NCBI RefSeq assembly: GCF_026250525.1
Contig: NZ_CP111066.1
Span: 1 to 64,000 of the forward strand
DNA length: 64,000 bases
Reading direction: 5' to 3'
Source: Chondrinema litorale
Lineage (GTDB): Bacteria > Bacteroidota > Bacteroidia > Cytophagales > Flammeovirgaceae
In this document: positions 34,423 through 44,877 of the stretch, one piece after another
Layout: every line of letters begins with the position of its first letter
Position numbering within the stretch: position 1 is the first letter of the stretch
Program-made: the position numbers and the translations under genes
Notes under the pieces: model-generated
What the model was told of the DNA's origin: nothing
The model's database searches: none
Seen by the model: the letters and a program-made list of their open reading frames with translations, nothing else

Positions 34423-36060
34423 TTAATAAACAACTCCACTATGCCATTTATTTTGACTGATTAGATTATCAATTACAGGGTTTTTTATCAAATACCATGT
34501 TACTAAAGTATAGTTTTTTGAAATTGGTATTTCAAGTATATATTGTGGAGCTGAAAAACTTTCTATATCTATTGTAGGCAATATCTTTTTCAAATAAGCT
34601 AACGAATATTTATCCCTTTCTATCTCGAGAAAATTATTATTAACCATGATAGGTTTTCCTATGACAATATTTACTTTTCTCTCTAAAAGATAATCTAAAG
34701 AAGTTATTTTAAAATGACCTGGAGTTCTCCGATATGGAAGTCCATTGATTGCTATCCATTTGTCATTCAATCCTAACATATCTATACTTTTAAGTTTTGA
34801 ATAAAAAGGGATGGCACCCGCGGGGTTAACTCCTATGGTCACATTACTATCCGTCCCAAAATATGTATTAAGTTTTTTCCCAATAGTTACCCAGTCTTCA
34901 TTTTCATTGTATAGATGATTACTTAGGTTTTCGATAGACTCAATGCCAAAAATATAATTAGGCATCACAGCTTTTCCTATAATAGGATTTACAAAGAGAA
35001 GAAAAATACAAATATATGCAGTGTTTTTCTTCATATACAAAACAATAAAAGTTAATAAAAGTATGTAAATAAGTGGAGTAATTTGGATAAAATATCTAAA
35101 TTCCATAAAACCTCCTCCAACTTTTATTATATACAAAACATGTAAAAAAACGTATCCTGTCATAATATTTATTGGACTAAAAGAAAAGACTTCTTTGATA
35201 TTGCCGAAAATAAGTTTCCATTTCAAGAAAAAAAGATACGTTATTGGAAGAAAAAAATGTAACCCCACAAACAGCATTACAAAGAAAGCCCCTCTAATTA
35301 CTAGAAATAAGATATCATTAGATACCGCTTTGACATAAAATGTATTTGGAAGCACATTTCCATAATAACTTTGCTTCCATAAGAACCAACATACTGTAAT
35401 AAGTATTGGCAAAAAATACGTCACAAATATTTTATTTAAACCTGACCTGTCTTTCCTAGATAAATGAAAACTTACTAGAGCAAAAGACATTAATAGTATT
35501 AAAATTGCCGAGTCGAGTCTATTCAGAAGTAAAAGAGTAAATATGACACCTAATAAAAAAAAGTTTTTATTAGGTGATTGTTGAGCTTGATATATTTTGG
35601 TATATAAATAAAAAGAAACCAATATTAAAAAAGCTTGTAATTGAGTTTCCAAGCCTCCAGTGCCATAAGCCAAAAAACTTGGATTAACCCCTACTAGTAA
35701 TATGGTGAAAAGTGAAAAAAGTGGATAATTAATTAGCTTGTCAACTAATAAATAAACAAACAGGAGTGAACCTATAAAAAATATAATACTCAATATATGA
35801 ACTGATGGAACTATGGGTAGGTTTAGTTTGAAAAAAACTGATTCCATTATTACCCATAAAAAATTTGTATAACCTTCTACTTTTTCACCTTCATTAAAAA
35901 CCAGTCCTTCTCCATTTGCAAAATTTTCTGCATAACGAAATGAAATAAGTGCGTCATCTTGTATAAAACGATTAATCCAAGCAAGTCCAAAAAAGAAAAA
36001 TAATATCAGTAATAGTAGAAGTCTTTTATTCAGTTCAAAAAACTTATCTGTTTTCATCAT
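34423..36060 (-). CDS. AftB-like GT-C glycosyltransferase, second paralogue
   Basis: The protein (545 residues) repeats the plan of the one at 18770: FIQDDALISFRYAENFANGE, then VEGYTNFLW, about eleven helices, and a C-terminal domain with NPAGAIPFYSKLKSIDMLGL and GHFKITSLDYLLERKVN. Identity between the two is visibly high around these motifs and low elsewhere, so this is an old duplication. It starts 15 bases beyond a strong terminator of the upstream giant gene, so its promoter must lie within or just after that hairpin, or it depends on readthrough. Arabinofuranosyl transfer is inferred from motif and context. Confidence 0.75.
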   Translation of the reverse strand: MMKTDKFFELNKRLLLLLILFFFFGLAWINRFIQDDALISFRYAENFANGEGLVFNEGEKVEGYTNFLWVIMESVFFKLNLPIVPSVHILSIIFFIGSLLFVYLLVDKLINYPLFSLFTILLVGVNPSFLAYGTGGLETQLQAFLILVSFYLYTKIYQAQQSPNKNFFLLGVIFTLLLLNRLDSAILILLMSFALVSFHLSRKDRSGLNKIFVTYFLPILITVCWFLWKQSYYGNVLPNTFYVKAVSNDILFLVIRGAFFVMLFVGLHFFLPITYLFFLKWKLIFGNIKEVFSFSPINIMTGYVFLHVLYIIKVGGGFMEFRYFIQITPLIYILLLTFIVLYMKKNTAYICIFLLFVNPIIGKAVMPNYIFGIESIENLSNHLYNENEDWVTIGKKLNTYFGTDSNVTIGVNPAGAIPFYSKLKSIDMLGLNDKWIAINGLPYRRTPGHFKITSLDYLLERKVNIVIGKPIMVNNNFLEIERDKYSLAYLKKILPTIDIESFSAPQYILEIPISKNYTLVTWYLIKNPVIDNLISQNKWHSGVVY

Positions 36061-36071
36061 TTTACCTACCT

Positions 36072-36120
36072 AATTAAAAATAAAATAGGTAGCCTTGGAA
36101 TGGAATACAGGCTACCTATT
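36072..36120 (-). terminator. Intrinsic terminator after the giant gene
   Basis: Read on the minus strand, AATAGGTAGCC (36120-36110) pairs perfectly with GGCTACCTATT (36094-36084) around a 15-base loop and is followed by a T-rich tract (TTTATTTTTAATT). It begins 19 bases after the stop of the giant protein gene and ends before the AftB-like gene start at 36060. An 11-bp GC-containing stem with a T tract in 30% GC DNA is a convincing factor-independent terminator. Confidence 0.85.
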
Positions 36121-36139
36121 AAACTCAAATAGTTTAGTG

Positions 36140-39100
36140 TTATTGTTTAATTAATTTAAAATGTTTAGTGTATAAATTAGACTTTACTGTCAAAATATAA
36201 GTACCTGTTTTTTGTGTTATATTTCCAAGTTCTATTCTATAAACTTTATCACTACTTAACTCTTTGGAATTGATGTTTTTTTGGTAAACCGTCTTTCCTG
36301 AAATATCATGAATGAAAAGCTCTAAATTACTTTCAGTATTTTCTATATCCCCAAACTCTATATTTAATTCGCTTATAAAGGGATTAGGGTATACACCCAC
36401 TTTTCCTGTGTCTGATATAGTTTGGTCTTTAATCAATTGACCACTAGCTGCGTTTCTCAAATTAGCTGCATTTGGATTTAACTTGCCAATTATTTCCATA
36501 GCATTAATGACAGCTGCTGGAGACCCTTGTGGTACACTAACAATAACTTGCATTTCGCCAAACTCATTTGGTGTTTGGTTTTCAATAACTGCAACGTTAC
36601 TATGATTATTAGTGGTTCGTAATGTAATGCTTTCATTATTCACACTATAAGTAGCAGACGCTTCGGTATGCCAGTTGCCAAAAAACTTAAAGTCATAGAG
36701 GTAACTATAACGGAGTCCTGTTATAGTGATTGTTGCAGTTCTTCCTGGGAATATGTAATAAAATGACAACAACACATCATCAGGATAAATACCTGAGTCA
36801 TCTCCAGTCACTGTAGCATCAGGAAAATCTCCATCAAATCCGTCATCAAAGGTAATATTAATTCCTGTGGATTGATTCTGGGTATCAATAAGATTATTGA
36901 GTGATGATCCTTCATCAGGTTGTACTCTATTGGTATTATTCCATGGAGCAGGAGCATTTTGGTGTGCATTGAATTGATTTGCCAAGTTATTAAAGTTGAC
37001 TAATATTACATAGTCTATTGTTGTTCCAGATACTACACTACTAAATTCAGATTGTCCTTCATGTCTAATAGCCCTTACCTTATAATAATAGGTAGAATTA
37101 GACGGAAGACCTGAATCTATAAAAGATGTAGCATTTGCCGAAGTAGTAGCAATCAACTCAAAATTATTTCCACCAGTAGCTGATCTGTATACTTCAAACC
37201 CAGATTCATTAGCAGTATTATCGAACCAAGATACACCAAGCTCGCTTGTTGACAATGCCTTTACTTTTAGACTTGTTGGTTTAGGCATAAATGAAGCTTC
37301 GTTAATATCAATGATCATTCCATTTATATATCCTATGTCAACCCCAGAGGCTTTTTCTATATCAATTAAAATAGATCCGTTTATCGGTGATTCCCCTGAT
37401 ATTTGTACTAATTCCCTAGTATTATTCCAAACATCCAATAATACTGATTCAGTACCTATTATATATTTCGTTTCTCCTTCTGAGAAAGTACTGCTTGCAA
37501 TAAACTTGAAATTATATACTTTGGAATTATCTAAACCATCCACTTCTATTGTTACTTTTTCTGGAGCCCACCAATTACCAAACCACCAGTATTCGCTGAG
37601 TACAGCGTCAGGAGCAACTCCAGAGTCATTACCTGTTACTGCCCCTGATTTAATTGCTTCTCCCCATGAAGTGAGTAATCTAATACCTATTCCACTATTT
37701 TGGTTTAAGTCATCTTTTAGATTTCCAAAATAATCGTTTACTACAGGGTCTTTTTGGGTGTTATTCCAAGGATAGTCAGCAATTTCAGTTTTACTGAAAT
37801 TTATTGAAACTGTTCTAGTTTGATCATCTCCCACATAAACATCAAAAGCATAAGTACTTACTAAACCTTCTGAATCTTCTGCTTCTAACGTAACAGTATG
37901 CAAACCAAGATCATTAGAAGTAGGAGATAATATAAAACTACCTGTGCCATTACCATTATCACTAAATAAAGCAAATCCAGGAAGGTCAATAGCTTGTAAG
38001 ATTATAGGAGAACTATCTTCAACAGATACTTCAATTGAAGATGTACTATTAAACGACATATATATATCATTGATAGGTACAATCAATGGTGCCTTATTAG
38101 GGATCAATATCTCTGTGGTGTTTGAGAACTCCGACACCCCATTTTCATTAAATGCTCTTACTTTATAAAAATAGGTTTGATTATCCACGATATTACCATC
38201 TGAATATGAAGTAGTATTGGCAGGGATTGCAGCAATATTTATTTTTGAATAATCCCCATTTAAAGAAGTAGATCTGAAAATTTCAAACCCTGTTTCATTA
38301 AACGGTACATCTTGCCATGATAGATTTACAGTATCGCTAGAATACTCAGCTACTAAGTTTAAAGGAGCTGCAGGCAAATCTCCTGATGCTTCTAATTCTT
38401 CAATAATCATTGCATTTACATAACCAATAGTAGCACCATTGCCTTTAGTCATATCTATTATCAAATTACCATCACTATCAGGTAGCAAATCAGTTAATTC
38501 TGCATAGGAGTTAGTATTATTATGCACATCTACAGAAGCAACTTGACCATTGATAGCATAATTAGTTTCACCGTTTTCAGTATAGCCACAACAAACATAT
38601 GTACTACTTCCCACAAACTTGAAATTATATTTTCTATTAGGGTTTAAGCCAAAAAGCTCTATTTGTACACTCTGTGGTGCCCACCAAATTCCAAACCACC
38701 AGTATTCATTAAGGACGGCATCAGGTACGATTCCAGAATCATCACCAGATGTTGCTCCTCCATTAAAAGATTCCCCCCAAGAAGTTAATAAAGTCATTCC
38801 AACACCTGTATTAGTGTTGCTATCATCGATAAAATTGTTAAAAGTATCGTTTATCTGAGGTTGTTTTGATGTATTATTCCAAGGTGCTGGTGCATTACTA
38901 TTTAAGCTAAAATTAACTAAAATTGTTCTTTCAATATTTTTAGTAGGATTAACATCTGAAATATTTATTGATATGGATTTAGTCACACTTCCACCATTGC
39001 CATCATTAATATTGATAGTTACTGTATATGTTCCAGCATGGATATAATCTGGTGCTATCGAAATACTAGCTGTTCTATCATTATTATTTGTAAATATCAT

Positions 39101-42100
39101 AAAACTTGTTAGGCCATTTACCTCCCATGTTAATTCATCCTCTAAATTATTATCATTTGCAGTAAGAATTATTTCATCTACACTACCTTCAACGAGATCA
39201 AGCTGCGTTGGTGCATCTAACTCTGGAATGTAATTTCCGTTAACTATTAATGAAATAGTTTCTGTATCTACTCCTCCATTTTCGTCTGAAACACTTACGA
39301 TGAAAATATGCTCTCCTATGTCATCTACTAATGGATTTAATGTAATTAAACCTGTACCATCATTATGATCCTGGAAACTTGCAAAAGATGGTAAATCCGT
39401 TACTGATAAGGCCAAGTCTTCTTGATCAGGATCACTAGATGATAAAATAATATCAAGACTAGCATCAAACCTCATACTTAAATTTCCAATTTCTGTTAAT
39501 ACAGGTGGATTATTAAGTGTTGTGGCAAATGCTTCTTCTGATTCAGAACTACCTCCTACGTTATAAGCAACTACTTTATAATAATAGGTTACATTAGTAA
39601 ATAAATTTTCATCTGTATAAGAAGTACTTTCCGAAGAAATGGTATTTTGTAGTATATAATTACTATTAGTATTTATAGATTTATATATTCTAATTCCATC
39701 TACATTATCACTATTGTTAATCCAAGAAAGAGAAATTTTATCTGTAGCAATTGCTGTAGCCACAAAATTTGATGGAGCTTCTGGACCACCAGGTAATGCT
39801 AATGTTGTCGTATTTATATCAGCATCTCTCAAAGCACCTTCGGGAATTAACTCTTTGTCAATTCCTGGTCCTGCCCAACGTACTTCAAGACCATATCCAC
39901 CTCCACCTTGTCTGAACCATACTTTTATAGGATAAATACCTGCAGTTAAAGTAATACTTCCATTTCTCTCAGTCATCCCTTGATTATAATCATTGAATAC
40001 GATTTGAGTCCCATCAATAAATAATTCACTACCATCATCAGATCTTGTATAAAAAGTATATTCACCATCTGCTGGAATACTTATTTGTCCTTCCCATTTG
40101 AAAGCCATATTTGTATCCCTATCTCTAACACTTAAATCAAAGCTATTACTTGTACCAGTTTTAACAGAAACAGCAGCGTCAAGCTGATCTAAATTACTAA
40201 AACTACCTTCATAATAGGAATATACTAACCCTGTGTTAATTTCATCTGAAAATCCTGAATCGCCATATTCACCTAATGCCAAAACTTTATAATAATAAGT
40301 TGTTTCTGGGTCTAAGCCAGTATCACTATAGGTCGTTACATTAGCATTAGTAATTACAATAGGATAAAATGGCCCTGCTGGATTAGTTGCTCTAAAAATA
40401 TGAAATCCAGTTTCTATTTCACTGTTATCTACCCAGGTTAAATCAATTTGATTATAAGAAATAACTGTTGCTGTAAGATTTGTAGGAAATGCTGGAGGCT
40501 CACCAGGTATTTCGAAATCATCTTTTAATACTGATGTAGGAATAAGTTGCTTACTTATTCCTGGACCTTGATATCTCACATTTATTCCATACCCACCACT
40601 ACCTTGTCTAAACCACACTTTTATAAAATGACTACCTTCATTTAACGTAATACTTCCATTTCTCTCAGTCATACCCTGATTGTAATCATTGAATACGATT
40701 TGAGTCCCATCAATAAATAATTCACTACCATCATCGGATTCAGTATAAAAAGTATATTCGCCATACTCAAGTACAGTTATGTTCCCTTCCCATTTAAAAG
40801 CTATATTTGTGTTTTGCTCTCTAGGACTAATATCAAAATTATCAATTGTACCAGTTTTAACAGGAACAGCAGCGTCAAGCTGATCTAAATTACTAAAACT
40901 ACCTTCATAATAGGAATAATATAACCCACTATTGACAGTAGCTACTGTAACTTGGTTACTTGAAGGAGATTCATTACCGGTTTCATCGCGGGCTTTTACA
41001 GCTATATTATAAATTGTTTCTGCTTGTAAATTGTATATATTAGCTGTTGTTTCCCCAGCTTGTTTTACTAAAACTTTACTTCCATTTACATAAATATTAT
41101 AAGCATATACAGCTACATCATCTGTTGCTTCTTCCCAGGCTATACTTATACTTGATGTAGAAGTTTGTGTAACAATTAAATTTAATGGAGCTGTTGGAGC
41201 ATTGTTATCTGAATTAGTCGTTGCTTCAGCTTCTCCAGAAATATTTGAAGCTCCTTCATTATTTATTGCTCTTATAATGTAATAATATGAAGTACCCGCA
41301 GTTAAATCTTGATCAACATATTCATAAATATTACCATCTACAGTTTGTATTAATTGATAATTTCCTCCTGTATTTTCACTTCTGTATACTTCAAACCCTG
41401 TCTCATCATATGCAGCATTAGGATTATCGCTCCAATTTAATTCTATTTCTGTTTTAGATAGAGGATTAGCAGATAAACCCACTGCAGGATCTGGTGCATT
41501 TACACCATTTGCATCTATTACGTTAAAAGGTTCTGATGGATTACTTGAACAACCATTTTCTTCAGTTACAATTGCTATATATTCTCCAGGTTCAAATACT
41601 TCTAATATTCTTTCTGTACCTACTACTTGATTAGTTGATACCTTTTTCCATTCATAGTCGACATACCCTTCAGGTAGCTCAAGCATCACCGATGTATGAC
41701 CATCTGGAGAAGGTATTATATGACTCATATTTCCAGATACTGCTATTGGTGGTGTTTGGGTTTCCTCTTTTATTTTTATCTCTACTGGAATAGGTGACCA
41801 ATAAGACCAGTTATTTCCTCTTCTTATTCTTACGTCGTATACTCCATATTCTGTTACATTTATTGTATGAGTATTAGCCCCTGAAATTACCACTCCATCT
41901 TTTCTCCATTCATAGCCATCAAATCCATTTGTAACTCCTATTGTAACATTAAAAGTTACATTAGGGCAAAACTCAGTTTGTCCAAATAAAACTGAAGGAT
42001 TAGTTTTGTTACCTCTAATCATAAATGGGAAGAAATCTTCCTCATTCCATACTCTATTCCATACTGAATGTCCTAAATCTTCATATAATGTATATCTAAA

Positions 42101-42868
42101 ATTAGCTCCTTGAGCTTGAGCTCTTGCTGCTACTGCAGCAGTAGCATTTGGATAAGGAGACGTATCTAAAGCACCATGTGCTAGCCACATCGGTGTAAAA
42201 AGTTCATCTGTAAAATCTTGCCCAGTAGAAGCACTCATAGGAAGCGCTGCTGCTACTAATTTTGGAAGCGCACTTGTAAAATCAAAAGTTGCACTACCTC
42301 CAGCAGATAGACCATGTACTGTAATTCTATTTTCATCAACATTAGCTTCATTAATTAATATTTCAAGTAATTCTCCAATTACTTTATGGTTATTACTTGA
42401 TGCCCAACCTCCCGACAAGGATTGTGGATATAATAAAAATCCATCATAAATACCATTATCAACTGCTTGCATCATTTTCTGACCTCCATGTTTTAAGGAG
42501 TTTTCATTATCATAGAAATTTAATATTTCATTACCTTCATCATCATATAAAGTATTTGGTTTTTCACCTCTACCATGAAAAAATAACATTAGAGGGTATT
42601 TCTTAGAGGGGTCATAGTTTTTAGGGAATTTTAACCGAAAAGGAATAAGTTCATAAATATAACTTTTGTATGAATCTGTATCCCAACTCATTCGTTCAGT
42701 TCTTACCCATTTACCAATAGTATATCTAGGTGGAAAGGTTGGTGGATTTTCTGAATCATAAGTAATAACTGTATCATCTGGATCTAAGGCACTACCAGCT
42801 TGTGCCCAAAGATTACTGATACTTAATGAAACACTACATAAGATTAATAATGGTAGTATTTTTTTCAT
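36140..42868 (-). CDS. Giant T9SS-secreted esterase with PA14, FN3 and malectin-like modules
   Basis: From ATG 42868 (MKKILPLLILCSVSLSISN, signal peptide) the product is 2242 residues. Residues about 45-285 form an alpha/beta-hydrolase with LMLFFHGRGE, nucleophile GLSAGGSA (Ser188), ALDTSPYP and a His in DLGHSVW. Ig-like segments follow, then FN3 domains (about 460-640), PA14 (about 646-782), FN3, PA14 (about 880-1020), FN3, cadherin-like domains (about 1123-1300), and three copies of a 170-residue module (about 1310-1490, 1686-1855, 1954-2126) with APWNN, DSGIVPDAVL and GYVNAMII. FN3 and cadherin-like domains separate them. The end (VGVYPNPFISELNIEF to the C-terminus) is a T9SS type A sorting domain. 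An earlier ATG at 42880 is less fitting. Probably a cell-surface carbohydrate esterase. Confidence 0.88.
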   Translation of the reverse strand: MKKILPLLILCSVSLSISNLWAQAGSALDPDDTVITYDSENPPTFPPRYTIGKWVRTERMSWDTDSYKSYIYELIPFRLKFPKNYDPSKKYPLMLFFHGRGEKPNTLYDDEGNEILNFYDNENSLKHGGQKMMQAVDNGIYDGFLLYPQSLSGGWASSNNHKVIGELLEILINEANVDENRITVHGLSAGGSATFDFTSALPKLVAAALPMSASTGQDFTDELFTPMWLAHGALDTSPYPNATAAVAARAQAQGANFRYTLYEDLGHSVWNRVWNEEDFFPFMIRGNKTNPSVLFGQTEFCPNVTFNVTIGVTNGFDGYEWRKDGVVISGANTHTINVTEYGVYDVRIRRGNNWSYWSPIPVEIKIKEETQTPPIAVSGNMSHIIPSPDGHTSVMLELPEGYVDYEWKKVSTNQVVGTERILEVFEPGEYIAIVTEENGCSSNPSEPFNVIDANGVNAPDPAVGLSANPLSKTEIELNWSDNPNAAYDETGFEVYRSENTGGNYQLIQTVDGNIYEYVDQDLTAGTSYYYIIRAINNEGASNISGEAEATTNSDNNAPTAPLNLIVTQTSTSSISIAWEEATDDVAVYAYNIYVNGSKVLVKQAGETTANIYNLQAETIYNIAVKARDETGNESPSSNQVTVATVNSGLYYSYYEGSFSNLDQLDAAVPVKTGTIDNFDISPREQNTNIAFKWEGNITVLEYGEYTFYTESDDGSELFIDGTQIVFNDYNQGMTERNGSITLNEGSHFIKVWFRQGSGGYGINVRYQGPGISKQLIPTSVLKDDFEIPGEPPAFPTNLTATVISYNQIDLTWVDNSEIETGFHIFRATNPAGPFYPIVITNANVTTYSDTGLDPETTYYYKVLALGEYGDSGFSDEINTGLVYSYYEGSFSNLDQLDAAVSVKTGTSNSFDLSVRDRDTNMAFKWEGQISIPADGEYTFYTRSDDGSELFIDGTQIVFNDYNQGMTERNGSITLTAGIYPIKVWFRQGGGGYGLEVRWAGPGIDKELIPEGALRDADINTTTLALPGGPEAPSNFVATAIATDKISLSWINNSDNVDGIRIYKSINTNSNYILQNTISSESTSYTDENLFTNVTYYYKVVAYNVGGSSESEEAFATTLNNPPVLTEIGNLSMRFDASLDIILSSSDPDQEDLALSVTDLPSFASFQDHNDGTGLITLNPLVDDIGEHIFIVSVSDENGGVDTETISLIVNGNYIPELDAPTQLDLVEGSVDEIILTANDNNLEDELTWEVNGLTSFMIFTNNNDRTASISIAPDYIHAGTYTVTININDGNGGSVTKSISINISDVNPTKNIERTILVNFSLNSNAPAPWNNTSKQPQINDTFNNFIDDSNTNTGVGMTLLTSWGESFNGGATSGDDSGIVPDAVLNEYWWFGIWWAPQSVQIELFGLNPNRKYNFKFVGSSTYVCCGYTENGETNYAINGQVASVDVHNNTNSYAELTDLLPDSDGNLIIDMTKGNGATIGYVNAMIIEELEASGDLPAAPLNLVAEYSSDTVNLSWQDVPFNETGFEIFRSTSLNGDYSKINIAAIPANTTSYSDGNIVDNQTYFYKVRAFNENGVSEFSNTTEILIPNKAPLIVPINDIYMSFNSTSSIEVSVEDSSPIILQAIDLPGFALFSDNGNGTGSFILSPTSNDLGLHTVTLEAEDSEGLVSTYAFDVYVGDDQTRTVSINFSKTEIADYPWNNTQKDPVVNDYFGNLKDDLNQNSGIGIRLLTSWGEAIKSGAVTGNDSGVAPDAVLSEYWWFGNWWAPEKVTIEVDGLDNSKVYNFKFIASSTFSEGETKYIIGTESVLLDVWNNTRELVQISGESPINGSILIDIEKASGVDIGYINGMIIDINEASFMPKPTSLKVKALSTSELGVSWFDNTANESGFEVYRSATGGNNFELIATTSANATSFIDSGLPSNSTYYYKVRAIRHEGQSEFSSVVSGTTIDYVILVNFNNLANQFNAHQNAPAPWNNTNRVQPDEGSSLNNLIDTQNQSTGINITFDDGFDGDFPDATVTGDDSGIYPDDVLLSFYYIFPGRTATITITGLRYSYLYDFKFFGNWHTEASATYSVNNESITLRTTNNHSNVAVIENQTPNEFGEMQVIVSVPQGSPAAVINAMEIIGKLNPNAANLRNAASGQLIKDQTISDTGKVGVYPNPFISELNIEFGDIENTESNLELFIHDISGKTVYQKNINSKELSSDKVYRIELGNITQKTGTYILTVKSNLYTKHFKLIKQ

Positions 42869-42880
42869 GACATTTATCAA

Positions 42881-43218
42881 TAATGCAATTATAAAAATCT
42901 CAAAAAGGAAGATAATTGATGATTGGATACTTTATTCTTATTCAAAAAATTATTTGAGTAGCTCTTGACACACATGTATGAAATTATAAATAATTAAAAC
43001 AATAATTATGTACCACTAACACTTATTAACAGTAATACTTATTTATGGGTAATCTTGTAAAAAACTACTTGCACCATCCTGTATGTAGCTATCGAAAGTT
43101 ATACAAGAGATTCATAATGATATATGAATAATTTTTAACTGTAGAAACAGTGATATAAAATGTGATAATAGCCACTTTTATTTGTTATAGAATTAATGTG
43201 TTTTTAACACAAAATATC
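42881..43218. other. Intergenic stretch before the giant gene
   Basis: No gene is seen in these 338 bases between the GtrA-like gene's stop and the giant gene's start, both leftward. The stretch must hold the giant gene's promoter, but I cannot point to a clear Bacteroidota -33/-7 pair, and there is no strong hairpin. Confidence 0.5.
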
Positions 43219-43602
43219 CTAGTAAAATACATATTTTTTATCTAATTGATACTTAATGAAATATCCTATTCCAAGTCCAATAATTGCACCTAAATATTTA
43301 GACCAAGAATAATCAATTAGAAAATTGAATAGCATCTCTGTAAACCAAAAAATTAAAGTTGTAAAAACTCCCATTAAAGTATACAAGCCAAATGTTTTTC
43401 CCTCTTTCTTTATATCATCTGTAGTATGATAAAAAACATATTTCTTATCTAAAAAATATTTTAATAGAAAGCCAAAACCAGTTCCACATAAAATTGCTAT
43501 TTGCAAATCAAAAACACCTTTATACAAAAACAATGAAAGTGCTTGGATTAAAATATTAAAGAAGGTAGAAATAATTGCAAATATTATATATTTTAACAGC
43601 AT
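43219..43602 (-). CDS. GtrA-family membrane protein (lipid-linked sugar flippase candidate)
   Basis: The 127-residue protein has four membrane helices in two similar halves; each ends with the family signature, FLLKYFLDKKYVFY and GYFIKYQLDKKYVFY. The start MLLKYIIFAIISTFFNILIQ is also typical. GtrA proteins move polyprenyl-phosphate sugars across the inner membrane; in Mycobacterium the GtrA-like Rv3789 is encoded beside DprE1 and was proposed to act on the arabinose lipid. Here it follows the PRPP synthetase gene by 84 bases, so it fits the same pathway although DprE1 is 26 kb away. Confidence 0.88.
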   Translation of the reverse strand: MLLKYIIFAIISTFFNILIQALSLFLYKGVFDLQIAILCGTGFGFLLKYFLDKKYVFYHTTDDIKKEGKTFGLYTLMGVFTTLIFWFTEMLFNFLIDYSWSKYLGAIIGLGIGYFIKYQLDKKYVFY

Positions 43603-43686
43603 TGTAAAATTATCAAATATCAGTTTTTTACTAAAATTAATAAAACTTGATTTAAGAAAAGTCTTTACACAAAAATACTTACAATA

Positions 43687-44877
43687 TCATGCATATAAGT
43701 AAGCATCTGACCTAGGGTTTTTATCTGAAATATTTTCTATATATAAAGGGTCTTGTAAATCTACATTTAGATTTAATCTTTTATTTAAATATGAAGCTAT
43801 CCACTTGTTAATTTTAAGTACAGCCATTTTTTTTCTTAATCTTCCTTGATTATCTCTATTTAAAATAGAAGGAATTGTACTTGTTGTAATTATTTCATCT
43901 ATATAAGGAGTAGATAAATTTATCTTTGTTTCTTCAGAACTATGAAAATGCGTGGAAATAAACACTATTTTTTTTGGGTTGTATTCTCTTAAAAGTTTAC
44001 AGCAACTAACAATAGTACCTCCTGTTCTTACCATATCGTCTAATACAATAACATATTGATCTTTTATATAGGATAATGGATACTGAGAATGTTGAGCAAC
44101 AGACATATGTACCTTCCTCTCTCCAGTTCTGATTTTATCCATAATTACAATAGGAAAGTTAGAACTATTAGCTTTAGCTACACATCCAACAAAATCAGCA
44201 GCACCTTTATCTGGAGCTACAAGAACAACACTAGAAGGATCTACCATTCCTGAATTATGTATATAATAGTTGAAAATTTTATCAGGGAACAAATTAACAA
44301 AGTTATTTTCACCAAAAATACTTGTATACTCATATTGAGTAGAAACACTATGATTATGAACGGTAATTACTATGTCTACTCCTGCACTTTTAAGTAGATT
44401 TCCGTAGAGTCTTGCTGTAAAAGGTTGCCCATTAAATTTATATAAATCCGCTAACTCTCTATCAAATTCTGTTTTTCCATGACTCGTCTTTGGTCCTCTG
44501 TCTTGGGCAGAATAAAACAACTCTGGTTCGACTAATATTACTTGTTTTGCATCATTATCTTTTGCAGCACGAGCGATAATAAAGTTACGCATTGCCAATT
44601 CATTTCTTGAAAATTGATCACGATGTACTGAAACTATAATCACCGTTTTGCCAGATAATGTAGAACCAATAGTAGAAAAATCTTCTTCATCATGAACTGT
44701 AAACCTAGGGCAAAACTCAGAATTAGCAAACGTTTTAAGCATTATTAGATCTGAAAAGTCAATTTTTTGCTTTAGAAAATCAGCGATATCAATTGCAAAA
44801 TAACTATCTGATAAATTTCCTACCACAATAATATTATCGTTATTACTATAGGTTAGCTTAGTTCTGTTATTAGTCAT
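43687..44877 (-). CDS. prs: Ribose-phosphate pyrophosphokinase (PRPP synthetase), divergent
   Basis: The protein has 396 residues against about 315 for housekeeping Prs. Recognisable motifs are NIIVVGNLSD at the start, ELFYSAQDRGP (family YARQDRK flank), VTVHNHS where Prs has the DLHA metal site, VLVAPDKGAADFVG for the ribose-5-phosphate region and VIVLDDMVRTGGTIVSC for the PRPP loop. It makes PRPP from ribose 5-phosphate and ATP, which is the substrate of the UbiA-type enzyme at 17685. Co-location with GtrA supports a dedicated supply. Divergence in the flexible loop leaves some doubt on substrate. Confidence 0.82.
   Translation of the reverse strand: MTNNRTKLTYSNNDNIIVVGNLSDSYFAIDIADFLKQKIDFSDLIMLKTFANSEFCPRFTVHDEEDFSTIGSTLSGKTVIIVSVHRDQFSRNELAMRNFIIARAAKDNDAKQVILVEPELFYSAQDRGPKTSHGKTEFDRELADLYKFNGQPFTARLYGNLLKSAGVDIVITVHNHSVSTQYEYTSIFGENNFVNLFPDKIFNYYIHNSGMVDPSSVVLVAPDKGAADFVGCVAKANSSNFPIVIMDKIRTGERKVHMSVAQHSQYPLSYIKDQYVIVLDDMVRTGGTIVSCCKLLREYNPKKIVFISTHFHSSEETKINLSTPYIDEIITTSTIPSILNRDNQGRLRKKMAVLKINKWIASYLNKRLNLNVDLQDPLYIENISDKNPRSDAYLYA

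Noticed and set aside
37311..37733. Plus-strand 140-codon frame within the giant gene
   Set aside because: Its counterpart at 38619 is similar only because both are antisense to the repeated 170-residue module.
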